Under the pieces are notes generated by a model. It did not search any database. It had not been told where the DNA came from and saw nothing but the letters and a program-made list of their open reading frames with translations. A stretch of 26,318 nt of DNA, from positions 1 through 26,318 of the forward strand of contig CAMUQR010000004.1 of the NCBI GenBank assembly GCA_947097085.1. The letters are read 5' to 3'. Both the position numbers and the translations under genes were made by a program. The DNA comes from an uncultured Candidatus Saccharibacteria bacterium. Lineage in GTDB: Bacteria; Patescibacteriota; Saccharimonadia; Saccharimonadales; Saccharimonadaceae. Below are positions 7,806 to 15,724 of this stretch, one piece after another; within the stretch, counting starts at the first letter, position 1, and each line of letters starts with the position of its first letter.

Positions 7806-7949
7806 TTAACCCTGCCTTTGCTTATTCTTAGGTTTTTTCTTGTTGATGATATAAACTCGACAAACTTTTGAACCGTCCTTGCGGCGACCACAACGACGAA
7901 CGATTATATCATCGGGACTGATTTTTTTAACACTGGCACGAACTTTCAT
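7806..7949 (-). CDS. rpmJ: 50S ribosomal protein L36, zinc-free and elongated variant
   Basis: This short gene encodes 47 residues starting MKVRASVKKISPDDIIVRR and ending KKKPKNKQRQG. The ends match L36, but the usual zinc-ribbon cysteines after VKKI are replaced by SPDD, and the histidine of the typical PKHKQRQG tail is Asn. Two cysteines remain (Cys20 and Cys30), flanking an insert of about nine residues (GRRKDGSKV), so the protein is longer than the usual 37-38. It probably folds without a full zinc site. A good Shine-Dalgarno sequence (AGAGGAA) precedes the ATG. It sits between infA and rpsM, the standard place. Confidence 0.93.
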   Translation of the reverse strand: MKVRASVKKISPDDIIVRRCGRRKDGSKVCRVYIINKKKPKNKQRQG

Positions 7950-7984
7950 TAGTGTTAGATTCCTCTTTCTTCCCTTAATTAATA

Positions 7985-8203
7985 TTATTTGAGGCGGAAG
8001 CTAATTCTGCCCTTTTCGAGATCGTAAGGGCTTAGCTCTACTTCTACCCTATCGCCGGGTACAAGTCGGATGTAGTGCTTGCGCATTTTACCCGAAATGT
8101 GAGCGATAATTGTATGACCGTTGACGAGCTCAACCCGAAACTGAGCATTTGGCAATGCTTCTTTGATTTTACCTTCCAGTTTGATGACGTCTTTTTTAGC
8201 CAT
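7985..8203 (-). CDS. infA: Translation initiation factor IF-1
   Basis: The 72-residue product is a single OB-fold/S1-like domain with the usual IF-1 sequence. EGKIKEALPNAQFRVELVNG is followed by HISGKMRKHYIRLVPGDRVE and the end SPYDLEKGRISFRLK. It binds the 30S A site during initiation. Length and motifs are normal. It has its own likely promoter at 8219-8247, with a leader of about 10 nt and no evident Shine-Dalgarno sequence. Confidence 0.97.
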   Translation of the reverse strand: MAKKDVIKLEGKIKEALPNAQFRVELVNGHTIIAHISGKMRKHYIRLVPGDRVEVELSPYDLEKGRISFRLK

Positions 8204-8218
8204 AAATTACAAGCCTAC

Positions 8219-8247
8219 ATTATACAGTAAAATTTACAATAAGTAAA
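8219..8247 (-). promoter_or_regulatory. Promoter for infA (TTTACT, 17-nt spacer, TATAAT)
   Basis: The -10 is a perfect TATAAT (8219-8224), and a 4/6-match -35 lies at 8242-8247. The predicted start near 8212 leaves about 9-11 nt before the infA ATG, so the infA-rpmJ-rpsM operon can be transcribed independently of secY and the sortase gene. Confidence 0.5.
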
Positions 8248-8253
8248 GGCTTT

Positions 8254-8937
8254 TTATTGGCGAACGGCTTTGACGATGGTGCGTTGATCATAAGTCTGTT
8301 TATCCTTGAGCCAGCGCCCACTGCAAGTGATGATAGCGACGGTTTCTCGGTCGTTAATTTTTGCCAAAACTTTGTCCATGGCATCTTGTGTGAAGTCATC
8401 GAGCTTAACGGTATAATTATCGGTAATTTTATAAGTAAAAACTTGTCCATCACCCCGCTCGATACTTATGGTGTTGCCAGTTGTCGCATTGCTAAGACGT
8501 TTAAAAATGCCGTCTTTAGTTGGGCCACCGTTATGCCCATCGAGAATAATGGTCTGGTTTTTGCCAGGGAGACCGCTCTGGTTAAACCAGCCGACGTCGT
8601 AAATACCTGGTGGCGTGCCGATTTCGTGAGTTTTGGGGTCTTTGCCGACTGGTAAGATGCGGGCATTGTGGACGCCGAGAGCCGGTAAGCTGAAATAGCG
8701 AGGTTGGTCGGGAGCGACTTTGTATTCGACGACCTCTTGTTTGGTGACTTCTTTTTCTTCGGGCGTAGGCGTGCTGATGATATTAGAGATGGTTTGGGGC
8801 AAAGGAATAGTGATTGGTTCGCCGAAGTGTTTTTGATAAAAATAATCGACCAAAACAGCAACGGCTAGCGAAAAACCAATGATCGCTAGCCCTAAGCCGA
8901 TTTTTTTGAAGAGGTGTTTGGTTTTTGTGAGAGCCAT
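8254..8937 (-). CDS. Sortase family transpeptidase, single membrane anchor
   Basis: The 227-residue protein has an N-terminal basic stretch and one membrane segment at about 13-34. A proline-rich linker follows, then a sortase domain from about 77. The catalytic set is visible: His135 in ILDGHNGGP, Cys205 in IITCSGRW and Arg219 in YDQRTIV. Sortases cut a sorting motif in exported proteins and join them to an acceptor on the cell surface. The compact domain and TC-SGRW context look like a class E/F or unassigned sortase; I cannot name the class. It lies 14 nt after secY, in the place where adk and map usually stand, and lacks a clear ribosome binding site, so it may be coupled to secY. No LPxTG-type substrate is visible in this window. 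Confidence 0.88.
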   Translation of the reverse strand: MALTKTKHLFKKIGLGLAIIGFSLAVAVLVDYFYQKHFGEPITIPLPQTISNIISTPTPEEKEVTKQEVVEYKVAPDQPRYFSLPALGVHNARILPVGKDPKTHEIGTPPGIYDVGWFNQSGLPGKNQTIILDGHNGGPTKDGIFKRLSNATTGNTISIERGDGQVFTYKITDNYTVKLDDFTQDAMDKVLAKINDRETVAIITCSGRWLKDKQTYDQRTIVKAVRQ

Positions 8938-8951
8938 TTATGTAAAATAAA

Positions 8952-10364
8952 TTATTTGTAGTCGTCGTAAGTGACCATCAGGGCGCGTGATGATAATTGA
9001 CGGAGATTTTCTAGAGCAACAGTCACAATAATCAAGGCGCCAGTACCGCCAATGGTGAAGTTAATATTAGAAATGCCGAATAGGCGGTAGATGATATAGT
9101 CAATTACAAATGGCGTGATGGCAATCAGACCAAGTGAGAATGAACCAAACAAAGTTAAACGATTAACCGATGACCGTAGGAATTTGGCGGTTTGAGTGCC
9201 GGGACGGACGCCTTCAATGAAACCGCCTTGTTTTTGGAGATTGTCAGCGATTTCGTCAGAGTTAAACACCACACTAGTGTAGAAATAAGTAAACATCACG
9301 ATTAGGATAAAATACACAATTGGATAGATCATGGCTTGCCAACCACCAGCTTCAAAACCTTGTGCTGTTGGAGTGCGGAACCATAAGATTAAGTTATTGG
9401 CGATGCCTTGGAGATGTTCAGCACCAGATGATTTCATAACTTGACCAATAAAGGCTGGCAGAGATAAGAAAGCAACCGCAAAAATCACTGGTACGACGCC
9501 GGCGGTGATAAGTTTCATCGGTAAAATTGATTTAATACCACCGTAAGTTGAGTTGCCGTGAACGCGCTTAGCGTAGTTGATAGTGATAAGACGCTGAGCT
9601 TCGTTGATTTTGACCAGGAAATAAAGCACTAACAAGCCAACAATCGCCAGGAAGGCAGTTAAAGCCAAGCCAATTGGACTAATTGGTAGAGTGAACCAGC
9701 CGAAGACGTTTAGTGAGCCAGCGGAGGTATTTGTTAAGGCTGAGAAAATGGTCGCTAGCATGGTTGGCATTTGGGAAACGATACCAATGAAGATGATAGT
9801 TGAAATACCGTTACCAACGCCCTGCTCTGTAATTAGCTCGCCAAACCACATTAACAGAATTGAGCCGGCAACCATTGAGGTGATGGCAATTACCCAACGA
9901 GCAATCGAGATGCTATCGAGAGTGATGCTAGCTCCAGCCAGTGCGGTTTGACGCAAGATGAAGATATAAGCAATTGATTGAAACACCGCCAGTGGCACGC
10001 TAGCAACACGAGTCCACTGGTTGATTTTACGGCGACCAGTTTCACCGTCGTTTGATAATTCTTCGAGTGCTGGGATAGCTTTAGTTAGAAGCTGGAAAAT
10101 AATTGACGCCGTAATATACGGGCTGATACCGACCATTACAATCGAAAAGCTAGTCAAGGCTCCACCACTCAGCAGATTGAGAAAACCACCAAGGTCGGTT
10201 TGGTTAATAGCTTGTGCAATCATTTCTTTGAGCTGAACTGGTTGCGCCAGTGGCACAGGAATGTGTGCAATGAAGCGATAAATTGCAATAATTGCAAACA
10301 CCACACCAAGGCGTTTGAGCATGTCTTTGTTTTTCAGGGATTTGATAATGGTCTTGAAATTCAC
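8952..10364 (-). CDS. secY: Preprotein translocase channel subunit SecY
   Basis: The 470-residue multi-spanning protein starts MNFKTIIKSLKNKDMLKRLG and has about ten hydrophobic segments. Conserved SecY features include IPVPLAQPVQLKE, GISPYITASIIFQLL (TM2 plug region) and the cytoplasmic loop KRVHGNSTYGGIKSILPMK. The LQKQGGFIEGVRPGTQTAKFL loop is also present. It forms the membrane channel for Sec export, which the metalloprotease and the membrane proteins encoded here would use. The start is GTG at 10364, preceded by AAGAAGGT. It has its own promoter because two ABC operons separate it from rplO. Confidence 0.97.
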   Translation of the reverse strand: MNFKTIIKSLKNKDMLKRLGVVFAIIAIYRFIAHIPVPLAQPVQLKEMIAQAINQTDLGGFLNLLSGGALTSFSIVMVGISPYITASIIFQLLTKAIPALEELSNDGETGRRKINQWTRVASVPLAVFQSIAYIFILRQTALAGASITLDSISIARWVIAITSMVAGSILLMWFGELITEQGVGNGISTIIFIGIVSQMPTMLATIFSALTNTSAGSLNVFGWFTLPISPIGLALTAFLAIVGLLVLYFLVKINEAQRLITINYAKRVHGNSTYGGIKSILPMKLITAGVVPVIFAVAFLSLPAFIGQVMKSSGAEHLQGIANNLILWFRTPTAQGFEAGGWQAMIYPIVYFILIVMFTYFYTSVVFNSDEIADNLQKQGGFIEGVRPGTQTAKFLRSSVNRLTLFGSFSLGLIAITPFVIDYIIYRLFGISNINFTIGGTGALIIVTVALENLRQLSSRALMVTYDDYK

Positions 10365-10403
10365 GGTCTTACCTTCTTTAATTTATGAAAATATCTGGAC
10401 TAT

Positions 10404-10432
10404 ATTGTAGCTGATTTAGGTCAAAAATTCAA
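10404..10432 (-). promoter_or_regulatory. Promoter for secY (TTGAAT, 17-nt spacer, TACAAT)
   Basis: A -35 at 10427-10432 and a -10 at 10404-10409 are spaced exactly 17 nt. The transcript should start near 10397, giving a leader of about 33 nt with a Shine-Dalgarno-like AAGAAGGT. The -35 directly abuts the stop codon of the upstream permease gene. Confidence 0.55.
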
Positions 10433-12502
10433 CTACTGATCCTTGATGTCCTTGATGGGATTGCGCACGACATTGCGAAGCATCGGTGGCAGAACAGCGA
10501 CGAGCGACATGATGATAATCGCTAGCGCTAACAAGGCTAACCATACAGGATTGATGTCAAAAAGTGTGAAATTAATCTTGTGATGAAACAAGCCATAGCT
10601 GAGTTTGGCGAGAATCGTTAAGTTTTCGCCATAGATTGCGTTCAATATAAAGCTGATGAGCATGCCAAATGCCAACGAAGTAATAATGATGCGCACTGCG
10701 ATAATTATGCTATAGGACAAGTAAACTTTCGCGATGTCGCCTCGTCGAGCGCCGACTGCCCGAAAAATCGCGGTTTCGTGGCGACTATCAGACATTACTC
10801 GTGCCATCGTCAAACCTAATATAATAGCGGCAATTAGCGAAATGATGCCGATTACAATCAACACAAGAGCGCGTGACTGACTCTTGATAACTTGTAAAGT
10901 CGCAAAATTACGACCAAACGGATGTGCGTAGAATTTATACTTACTATTATCAACAGTACGGTTGCGGTAGTAAGCTTGAGGGTCGCCAAAAAGCCATTTC
11001 ATTGGACCATCAATTTGTTGCTCGTTTTTTAAAATATCAGCTCCATTTATAAAAGCCATGAAATTAATCGCGTCTTGATAATTGGCAAATTCAACCACTG
11101 TTGGATGAAATCCAGCATTTTCGAGCGCCTTACCACTAGAAGCGAGATTCTTGGCGACGGTCGATGGAAAAAAGATTTTGTCGAGACTGGCTTTGTTAGG
11201 TAATTGGCGATATAACTTAAGCGGGATAATTGCACCTTGATGAGTGTAATTAGTTAATAAATCACGAGCGATGTCAGTGAGCTGAGCCGTATTTCCGCGG
11301 GTTGTTTTGTCGGTCGGCGGAAAAATGCCCACCACCTGAAAAGTAATCATCTCAGTATGCGGTTCCTGATAGTCGCAGGTTTGTTTAGCGAGGGTAAGGC
11401 GCGCTTCGTCTTGTTTTTTATCGTCTTTAGTGCGATTATCTTGTTTGATAGTGACGCGACCGCAGGCAGTTGTTGGTAGATTATAAATAATTTTTGGTTT
11501 ATCTTGGGCGGTGTCGGCTTGATCCTTTTGATCTTTTTGATCTTTAGGTTTATCTTTGACTAATTGTTGTTCAAGCGCTTTTTCAAGTAATTCACTCTCG
11601 GCTTCGTTGCGGTAACAAACCTGATAGGTTTGGCCATTAATCTTGTGCTGGACATCTTCAATCCATTTGATAAGTTGTTTTTTATCAGTTGGCATTGGGG
11701 TGATCTTAAGCTTGTCACCGAACAGCGCTTGTGCTTCAACTGCCGTGAGCACCACTGGCACGGCTTGGTTATTTTGGCGACGCAGATCGTTAGCTGGCAA
11801 AATTAAATTCTTCATCATAATATCTTCTTCGAGGCGATAGCGCGAGAGGCGGACGTCAGCTTCGCCCCAGCCAGTCTTGCGTTCAAGCTCTTGTTGATCG
11901 CGGTTGAGAAAATCTTCTTGGTTGTTTTTGATGAATTTTAATCCAGTGATTTGCGATCGGTAGTCGCTGGTTTTGTAAAAGTTTATTGGATGAAACGGTA
12001 CTGCACGCTTCTTCAGTCCCTGGAAATTACTATCAGCTTCGGCAATGAACTTTTGTTGTTTGGCAAGTAGAATTCGCTCCAGCACTGGTGATTCACCATC
12101 GTAAATATATTCTTCATGGTCGCCAAGTTTGTATTTTTTGATGGGATGTTTGACGCTTTTTTCATCAAAATCAATTTTATGCTGTTTGGCTAACGCTTTT
12201 TGCTCTTCGATGTATTGGAGATAATGTTGATTGGCTTCAGCGCGTACCTGTACGTCATCTTTGTGAAGCGGTGGTAGGTGTCGATACATAAATACATCAG
12301 ATGAAACAGTCTTGACTAGATAACTCTGATTGCTAGCTTGATCAAACCGTTCGAAGGAGTTGAGTACGCCACTAATCACCAGTGCCGAGGCAAATAGCAC
12401 GCTAAACATTAGACCAGCTACCAAGACGGTAATAAACATCATAATCCGCCGAGTTTTGAGCTTAGCAACGGCTAAAGTGACGGTATCGATAAATCCAATC
12501 AT
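10433..12502 (-). CDS. FtsX/MacB-like ABC transporter permease with a very large ectodomain
   Basis: This 689-residue protein has one membrane segment near 20-47, then an extracytoplasmic domain of about 500 residues. The C-terminal FtsX-like core has three membrane segments (ALVLIVIGIISLIAAIILGL, then SYSIIIAVRIIITSLAFGML and WLALLALAIIIMSLVAVLPP). The loop RHETAIFRAVGARRGDIAKVY is the typical FtsX coupling region that contacts the ATPase. Around residue 325 the ectodomain has a charged low-complexity repeat (KDQKDQKDQ). It overlaps the upstream ATPase gene by 4 nt (ATGA) and has a good AAGGAG site, so the pair surely works together. The family includes MacB, LolCE and FtsX; the substrate cannot be read from sequence, and the ectodomain is not one I recognise. 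Confidence 0.85.
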   Translation of the reverse strand: MIGFIDTVTLAVAKLKTRRIMMFITVLVAGLMFSVLFASALVISGVLNSFERFDQASNQSYLVKTVSSDVFMYRHLPPLHKDDVQVRAEANQHYLQYIEEQKALAKQHKIDFDEKSVKHPIKKYKLGDHEEYIYDGESPVLERILLAKQQKFIAEADSNFQGLKKRAVPFHPINFYKTSDYRSQITGLKFIKNNQEDFLNRDQQELERKTGWGEADVRLSRYRLEEDIMMKNLILPANDLRRQNNQAVPVVLTAVEAQALFGDKLKITPMPTDKKQLIKWIEDVQHKINGQTYQVCYRNEAESELLEKALEQQLVKDKPKDQKDQKDQADTAQDKPKIIYNLPTTACGRVTIKQDNRTKDDKKQDEARLTLAKQTCDYQEPHTEMITFQVVGIFPPTDKTTRGNTAQLTDIARDLLTNYTHQGAIIPLKLYRQLPNKASLDKIFFPSTVAKNLASSGKALENAGFHPTVVEFANYQDAINFMAFINGADILKNEQQIDGPMKWLFGDPQAYYRNRTVDNSKYKFYAHPFGRNFATLQVIKSQSRALVLIVIGIISLIAAIILGLTMARVMSDSRHETAIFRAVGARRGDIAKVYLSYSIIIAVRIIITSLAFGMLISFILNAIYGENLTILAKLSYGLFHHKINFTLFDINPVWLALLALAIIIMSLVAVLPPMLRNVVRNPIKDIKDQ

Positions 12503-13542
12503 GCGGTTTTCTCCTTGTTTTTATTTGATGAATGTGCTGAATCTAGTGCAAAACCGAGTTGGTCGGCGCGAGTGCGCTGTTGTTGACGGCGGACATCAAG
12601 ACGAACGGACTGTGTGATAGGCTCTGAATTATCATGGTTGATTGGAACATGAGTCGAGCTGATGGTCGTGGGTTGCGAAGTGGGGCTAACTACAGTGTGG
12701 CGAATTTTGGTCAAAAATTCAGCTTGGCGTTGCTCAGCTTTAGTGAGTTCGGCTGGATGTGCCAGTGTTCGGCGGGTAATTTTTGTCGTTATCTGTGGAG
12801 TTGATTGAGGCACGACTGGTATAGCGGGTGTTGATGGCGCTTGGTCGAGAATCATGCCATCTTTGAGCATAATATGACGGTCAGCTTTAGCGACGATCTC
12901 GGGATTGTGTGTGACGATTACAATTGTCGTGCCTAAATCTTGGCGAATTTGTTTTAACAAATCAAGCACGAGATCGCTATTGACGGAGTCGAGGTTGCCT
13001 GTTGGCTCATCAGCGAAAATAATGCTCGGTGAGTTGACGAGTGCTCGAGCGATGGCGGCACGTTGGATTTGTCCACCGGAGAGTTCTTTTGGAAAATGCT
13101 TTGCCCAGTCAGCCAGACCAACCCGCTTGAGCAGTTGTGTCACTTGGGTGGTGCGCTGATCGCGTTTCATTTTTAAAAACATAGCTGGTACTTCAACATT
13201 TTTCTCTAATGTCAAAAACGGATGCAAATAAAAACTCTGAAAAATAAAACCAATCGTTTGATTACGAAATTGCGATAATTGCTTATCACTCATTTTTGAT
13301 AAATCTTGATTATTGACAATCACTTGTCCATTGGTTGGTCGATCGAGGCCGGCTAACAGATGTAATAATGTTGACTTGCCTGAACCGCTCGCACCAGTAA
13401 TCGCCACAATTTCACCTTGGCGAATCTCCAAGTTAATATCGTGTAGGACAGTAATCTGCTGACGCGACTTGTGATAAGTTTTGTTTAAATTATGCGCCCG
13501 AATGATCACCTTGCCCTGTGCGCTCATTTCCCTATTTTTCAT
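12499..13542 (-). CDS. ABC transporter ATPase (LolD/MacB type) with a C-terminal extension
   Basis: The 347-residue protein has a complete nucleotide-binding domain. Walker A is at 50-58 (GASGSGKST), the signature LSGGQ at 154-158, Walker B IIFADEP at 174-180, and the H-loop His at 212. It belongs to the LolD/MacB/FtsE group by its FQSFYLHPFLT and ADEPTGNLD segments. An extension of about 110 residues follows (from about 235). It is rich in Pro, Thr and Ser, then turns basic (RLDVRRQQQRTRADQLG), and I do not recognise it. It partners the FtsX-like permease that follows with a 4-nt overlap. The ATG at 13542 sits 8 nt from an extended -10; a second ATG six codons on is possible. Confidence 0.9.
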   Translation of the reverse strand: MKNREMSAQGKVIIRAHNLNKTYHKSRQQITVLHDINLEIRQGEIVAITGASGSGKSTLLHLLAGLDRPTNGQVIVNNQDLSKMSDKQLSQFRNQTIGFIFQSFYLHPFLTLEKNVEVPAMFLKMKRDQRTTQVTQLLKRVGLADWAKHFPKELSGGQIQRAAIARALVNSPSIIFADEPTGNLDSVNSDLVLDLLKQIRQDLGTTIVIVTHNPEIVAKADRHIMLKDGMILDQAPSTPAIPVVPQSTPQITTKITRRTLAHPAELTKAEQRQAEFLTKIRHTVVSPTSQPTTISSTHVPINHDNSEPITQSVRLDVRRQQQRTRADQLGFALDSAHSSNKNKEKTA

Positions 13543-13550
13543 TTGTTTCT

Positions 13551-13559
13551 ATTTTACCA
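13551..13559 (-). promoter_or_regulatory. Extended -10 promoter (TGGTAAAAT) predicting a leaderless ABC operon mRNA
   Basis: The minus strand reads TGGTAAAAT, then 8 nt to the ATG at 13542. The -10 matches TATAAT at 5 of 6 positions and carries the TGn extension. It would give the second ABC pair its own, nearly leaderless transcript. Confidence 0.45.
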
Positions 13560-13581
13560 TAAACAGTATCACAAATTGAAA

Positions 13582-15024
13582 TTATTGTTTTTTCAGACGG
13601 CGAGCGACATTTTTCATGGATAGCTGATCAAGTGTCAAAATCGAAACGATTGGCGCTGACATCACAATGGCGCCGATGATTTTAACGATTTCGAGGTTAA
13701 AACCGATCAACGGCACTAGTCCAGTAATGTGTTTTGCATAAAACAAACTAGCGGCGGCGTTAAAATCAGCTGAATAATGCCAACTAACGCCCAGTGCCAG
13801 CAAAGCTCCCGTACTGAGTGCAAACAGTACTGTTAATAAACATAATTCAAACACATACCACAGATAGATGAACCAAACATCTTGCGCTGTAGCACCCAGT
13901 GACCGATACATAGCAATGAGCCGACTGTCTTGAGTGATTAAGCGTAAAAAAGTAAACACAATGATGATGACGGCAGTGACTAGTAAGGCGTAGTTAGCGA
14001 AGGACAAAATGAACTTTTTGATGGTCATATTTTCAAAAGTATTAAAGCTACTAGTGACTAATTCTTCAACTCGGTATTCTGGTGAACGAGGTCTATCCGA
14101 TGCTAATAAACCTGGGGCGATGTAGTCAATTTCGTATTTGTAATAGTCGTAGGCTTGGTCAGCTGAAGCGAATTCAATTAACGCTTGGTAATTAAAAAGT
14201 TTAGTGTTGTCAATTAATTTTTTTATGACTAGTGAGTGATCGTTTAGCAGAAAAATGCCATTTGAAGAACTGTTGTAGAACGAAATATTATCTAGCAAAA
14301 TATCAAGCGGTCGAATATCCCGCGCATGACGAGCAACTGAAATTTTATGACTACCGGGTGGTATAATCCCCGCTATAAAAATTTCTTGGTTGTTATCTTG
14401 GAGTGTTTTGCCAAGGGCTTTTTGCTGAACTTCTTGTAAGAGATTGAGCTTGCCTTTGCTTGAAACGATACCTTTGGTATTAATTTTTAATAAATCAATG
14501 GCTTTCTGAAAAGTGACGATTGCGGCAGGAACATTGCTTGGTTTTTTGCTTAAGTCGGCAGTGATACTGTTTTTAAAAATCTCAATTGGATAAAAACTGA
14601 GGTGTAGGGAGTTAGTGGTGGTGCGGACTTCGACATTGCCAATGACTTTTCCGCCGTAAGGCTTGGCGCGTTCAGTGAATAATTGATTGACCTGCTGACG
14701 ATCAGTACTACAAGGCGCTGGCTTTTGCGAGGCCTGTCGAACACAGTCTAGGTCCAACTGACCTTGCTCATTTACGCAGTCCCTCTCTATTCCACGAGAC
14801 GATTCTATTTGACCGCGTCTACAAGCTTGGGCTGTAATATAAATTTTATTGTCAAAAACCTCTAGGCTCTGTTGGCGATGAAAATCTTCCAATCCCTGAA
14901 AAATAAACTGAACGGCGATCAAAATACTAAATAGCGCTCCAATGACGACAACGGTGAGGATGGTTTGTTTCTTATGGTGAACTAAGTTGCGATGACCGAG
15001 TTTAATGAGTTTTGGTAATTTCAT
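13582..15024 (-). CDS. FtsX-like ABC transporter permease with a cysteine-bearing ectodomain
   Basis: The 480-residue product follows the FtsX/MacB plan. One membrane segment lies at about 20-42, an extracytoplasmic domain runs to about 340, and three C-terminal membrane segments follow (FANYALLVTAVIIIVFTFL, then LCLLTVLFALSTGALLALGV and IVKIIGAIVMSAPIVSIL). Just past the first segment the ectodomain carries four cysteines (68, 83, 94, 105), spaced as if to form disulfides. The start at 15024 is chosen for its perfect AAGGAG site 6 nt upstream; an in-frame ATG at 15063 would overlap the ATPase more deeply. It still overlaps that ATPase gene by 23 nt. Substrate unknown. Confidence 0.85.
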   Translation of the reverse strand: MKLPKLIKLGHRNLVHHKKQTILTVVVIGALFSILIAVQFIFQGLEDFHRQQSLEVFDNKIYITAQACRRGQIESSRGIERDCVNEQGQLDLDCVRQASQKPAPCSTDRQQVNQLFTERAKPYGGKVIGNVEVRTTTNSLHLSFYPIEIFKNSITADLSKKPSNVPAAIVTFQKAIDLLKINTKGIVSSKGKLNLLQEVQQKALGKTLQDNNQEIFIAGIIPPGSHKISVARHARDIRPLDILLDNISFYNSSSNGIFLLNDHSLVIKKLIDNTKLFNYQALIEFASADQAYDYYKYEIDYIAPGLLASDRPRSPEYRVEELVTSSFNTFENMTIKKFILSFANYALLVTAVIIIVFTFLRLITQDSRLIAMYRSLGATAQDVWFIYLWYVFELCLLTVLFALSTGALLALGVSWHYSADFNAAASLFYAKHITGLVPLIGFNLEIVKIIGAIVMSAPIVSILTLDQLSMKNVARRLKKQ

Positions 15025-15673
15025 GAATTGCTCCTTGGCTAATTTTGATAATTCGATCAGCATAATCAGCGACCATTTGGCTATGGCTAGAGATGATGAT
15101 GGTAATTTTCATTGAAGTGGCGATAGCGCGGAGGATTTTGATAACATTTTCGGCATTGGTTTGGTCGAGATTATTGGTCGGTTCGTCAGCCAAAATAATT
15201 TTTGGGCTCATAAACAGCGCTCTGGCGATACAGACACGCTCGGCTTGACCGCCAGAAATTTGGTCTAATTTATGTTTTAAAATTGAGTCAATATGGAGAG
15301 TTTTAGTGATAATCTCGACTTTGCGGTTAATTTCGGATTGTTTTAAATTAGCAAAAGTGCCGGCGAGAGTAATGTTTTCGCCGACATTAAGCTGTGGATG
15401 TAGATAAAAATCCTGGAAAATGAACCCAATTTGACGGCGATAAAAATCAGCTCGCTCCCTGCCCTTGAGTTTTAAAATATCGCGATCATTGATGAAGATT
15501 TCGCCGGTCGTTGGGCGCTCTAAGCCCCCGATAATATTAAGCAAAGTAGATTTACCACTGCCACTATCGCCCGTTAATAAGACAAATTGTCCAGCCTCAA
15601 TCTCAAGATTAACGTTTTCAAAAATATTTTTTTGATCAAAGCGTTTGCTGAGATTTTTGAGTTGAATAAGCAT
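15002..15673 (-). CDS. ABC transporter ATPase (LolD/MacB type)
   Basis: The 223-residue protein is a stand-alone nucleotide-binding domain. Walker A is GDSGSGKST at 35-43, the signature SGGQ at 140-143, Walker B IILADEP at 159-165, and the H-loop His at 197. Length and the FQDFYLHPQLNV segment fit the LolD/MacB/FtsE group that pairs with FtsX-like permeases. It drives the permease encoded just downstream. The ATG at 15673 lies 6 nt from a perfect extended -10, so the mRNA is probably leaderless. The gene follows a terminator directly after rplO, so this operon is independent of the ribosomal operon. Confidence 0.92.
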   Translation of the reverse strand: MLIQLKNLSKRFDQKNIFENVNLEIEAGQFVLLTGDSGSGKSTLLNIIGGLERPTTGEIFINDRDILKLKGRERADFYRRQIGFIFQDFYLHPQLNVGENITLAGTFANLKQSEINRKVEIITKTLHIDSILKHKLDQISGGQAERVCIARALFMSPKIILADEPTNNLDQTNAENVIKILRAIATSMKITIIISSHSQMVADYADRIIKISQGAIHEITKTH

Positions 15674-15679
15674 ATGGTT

Positions 15680-15688
15680 ATTATAGCA
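15680..15688 (-). promoter_or_regulatory. Extended -10 promoter (TGCTATAAT) predicting a leaderless ABC operon mRNA
   Basis: A perfect TGn plus TATAAT is followed by only 6 nt before the ATG at 15673. The predicted start falls on the ATG itself. It sits immediately downstream of the rplO terminator hairpin. Confidence 0.6.
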
Positions 15689-15693
15689 TAACT

Positions 15694-15724
15694 AAAAACC
15701 ACTCCGCAAATTTCTGGGAGTGGC
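15694..15724 (-). terminator. Rho-independent terminator after rplO
   Basis: On the minus strand CCACTCC and GGAGTGG form a 7-bp stem around a loop of about 11 nt, followed by five T residues. Outer ACTAAA and TTTAGT segments can lengthen the pairing. It separates the spc operon from the ABC genes. Confidence 0.75.

Noticed and set aside
8257..8655. Plus-strand open frame of 132 codons over the sortase gene
   Set aside because: The minus-strand frame holds the sortase catalytic residues; the plus frame has no recognisable features.
8466..8861. Alternative minus-strand frame of 131 codons inside the sortase gene
   Set aside because: It lacks a membrane segment or motif, while the overlapping frame encodes an intact sortase.
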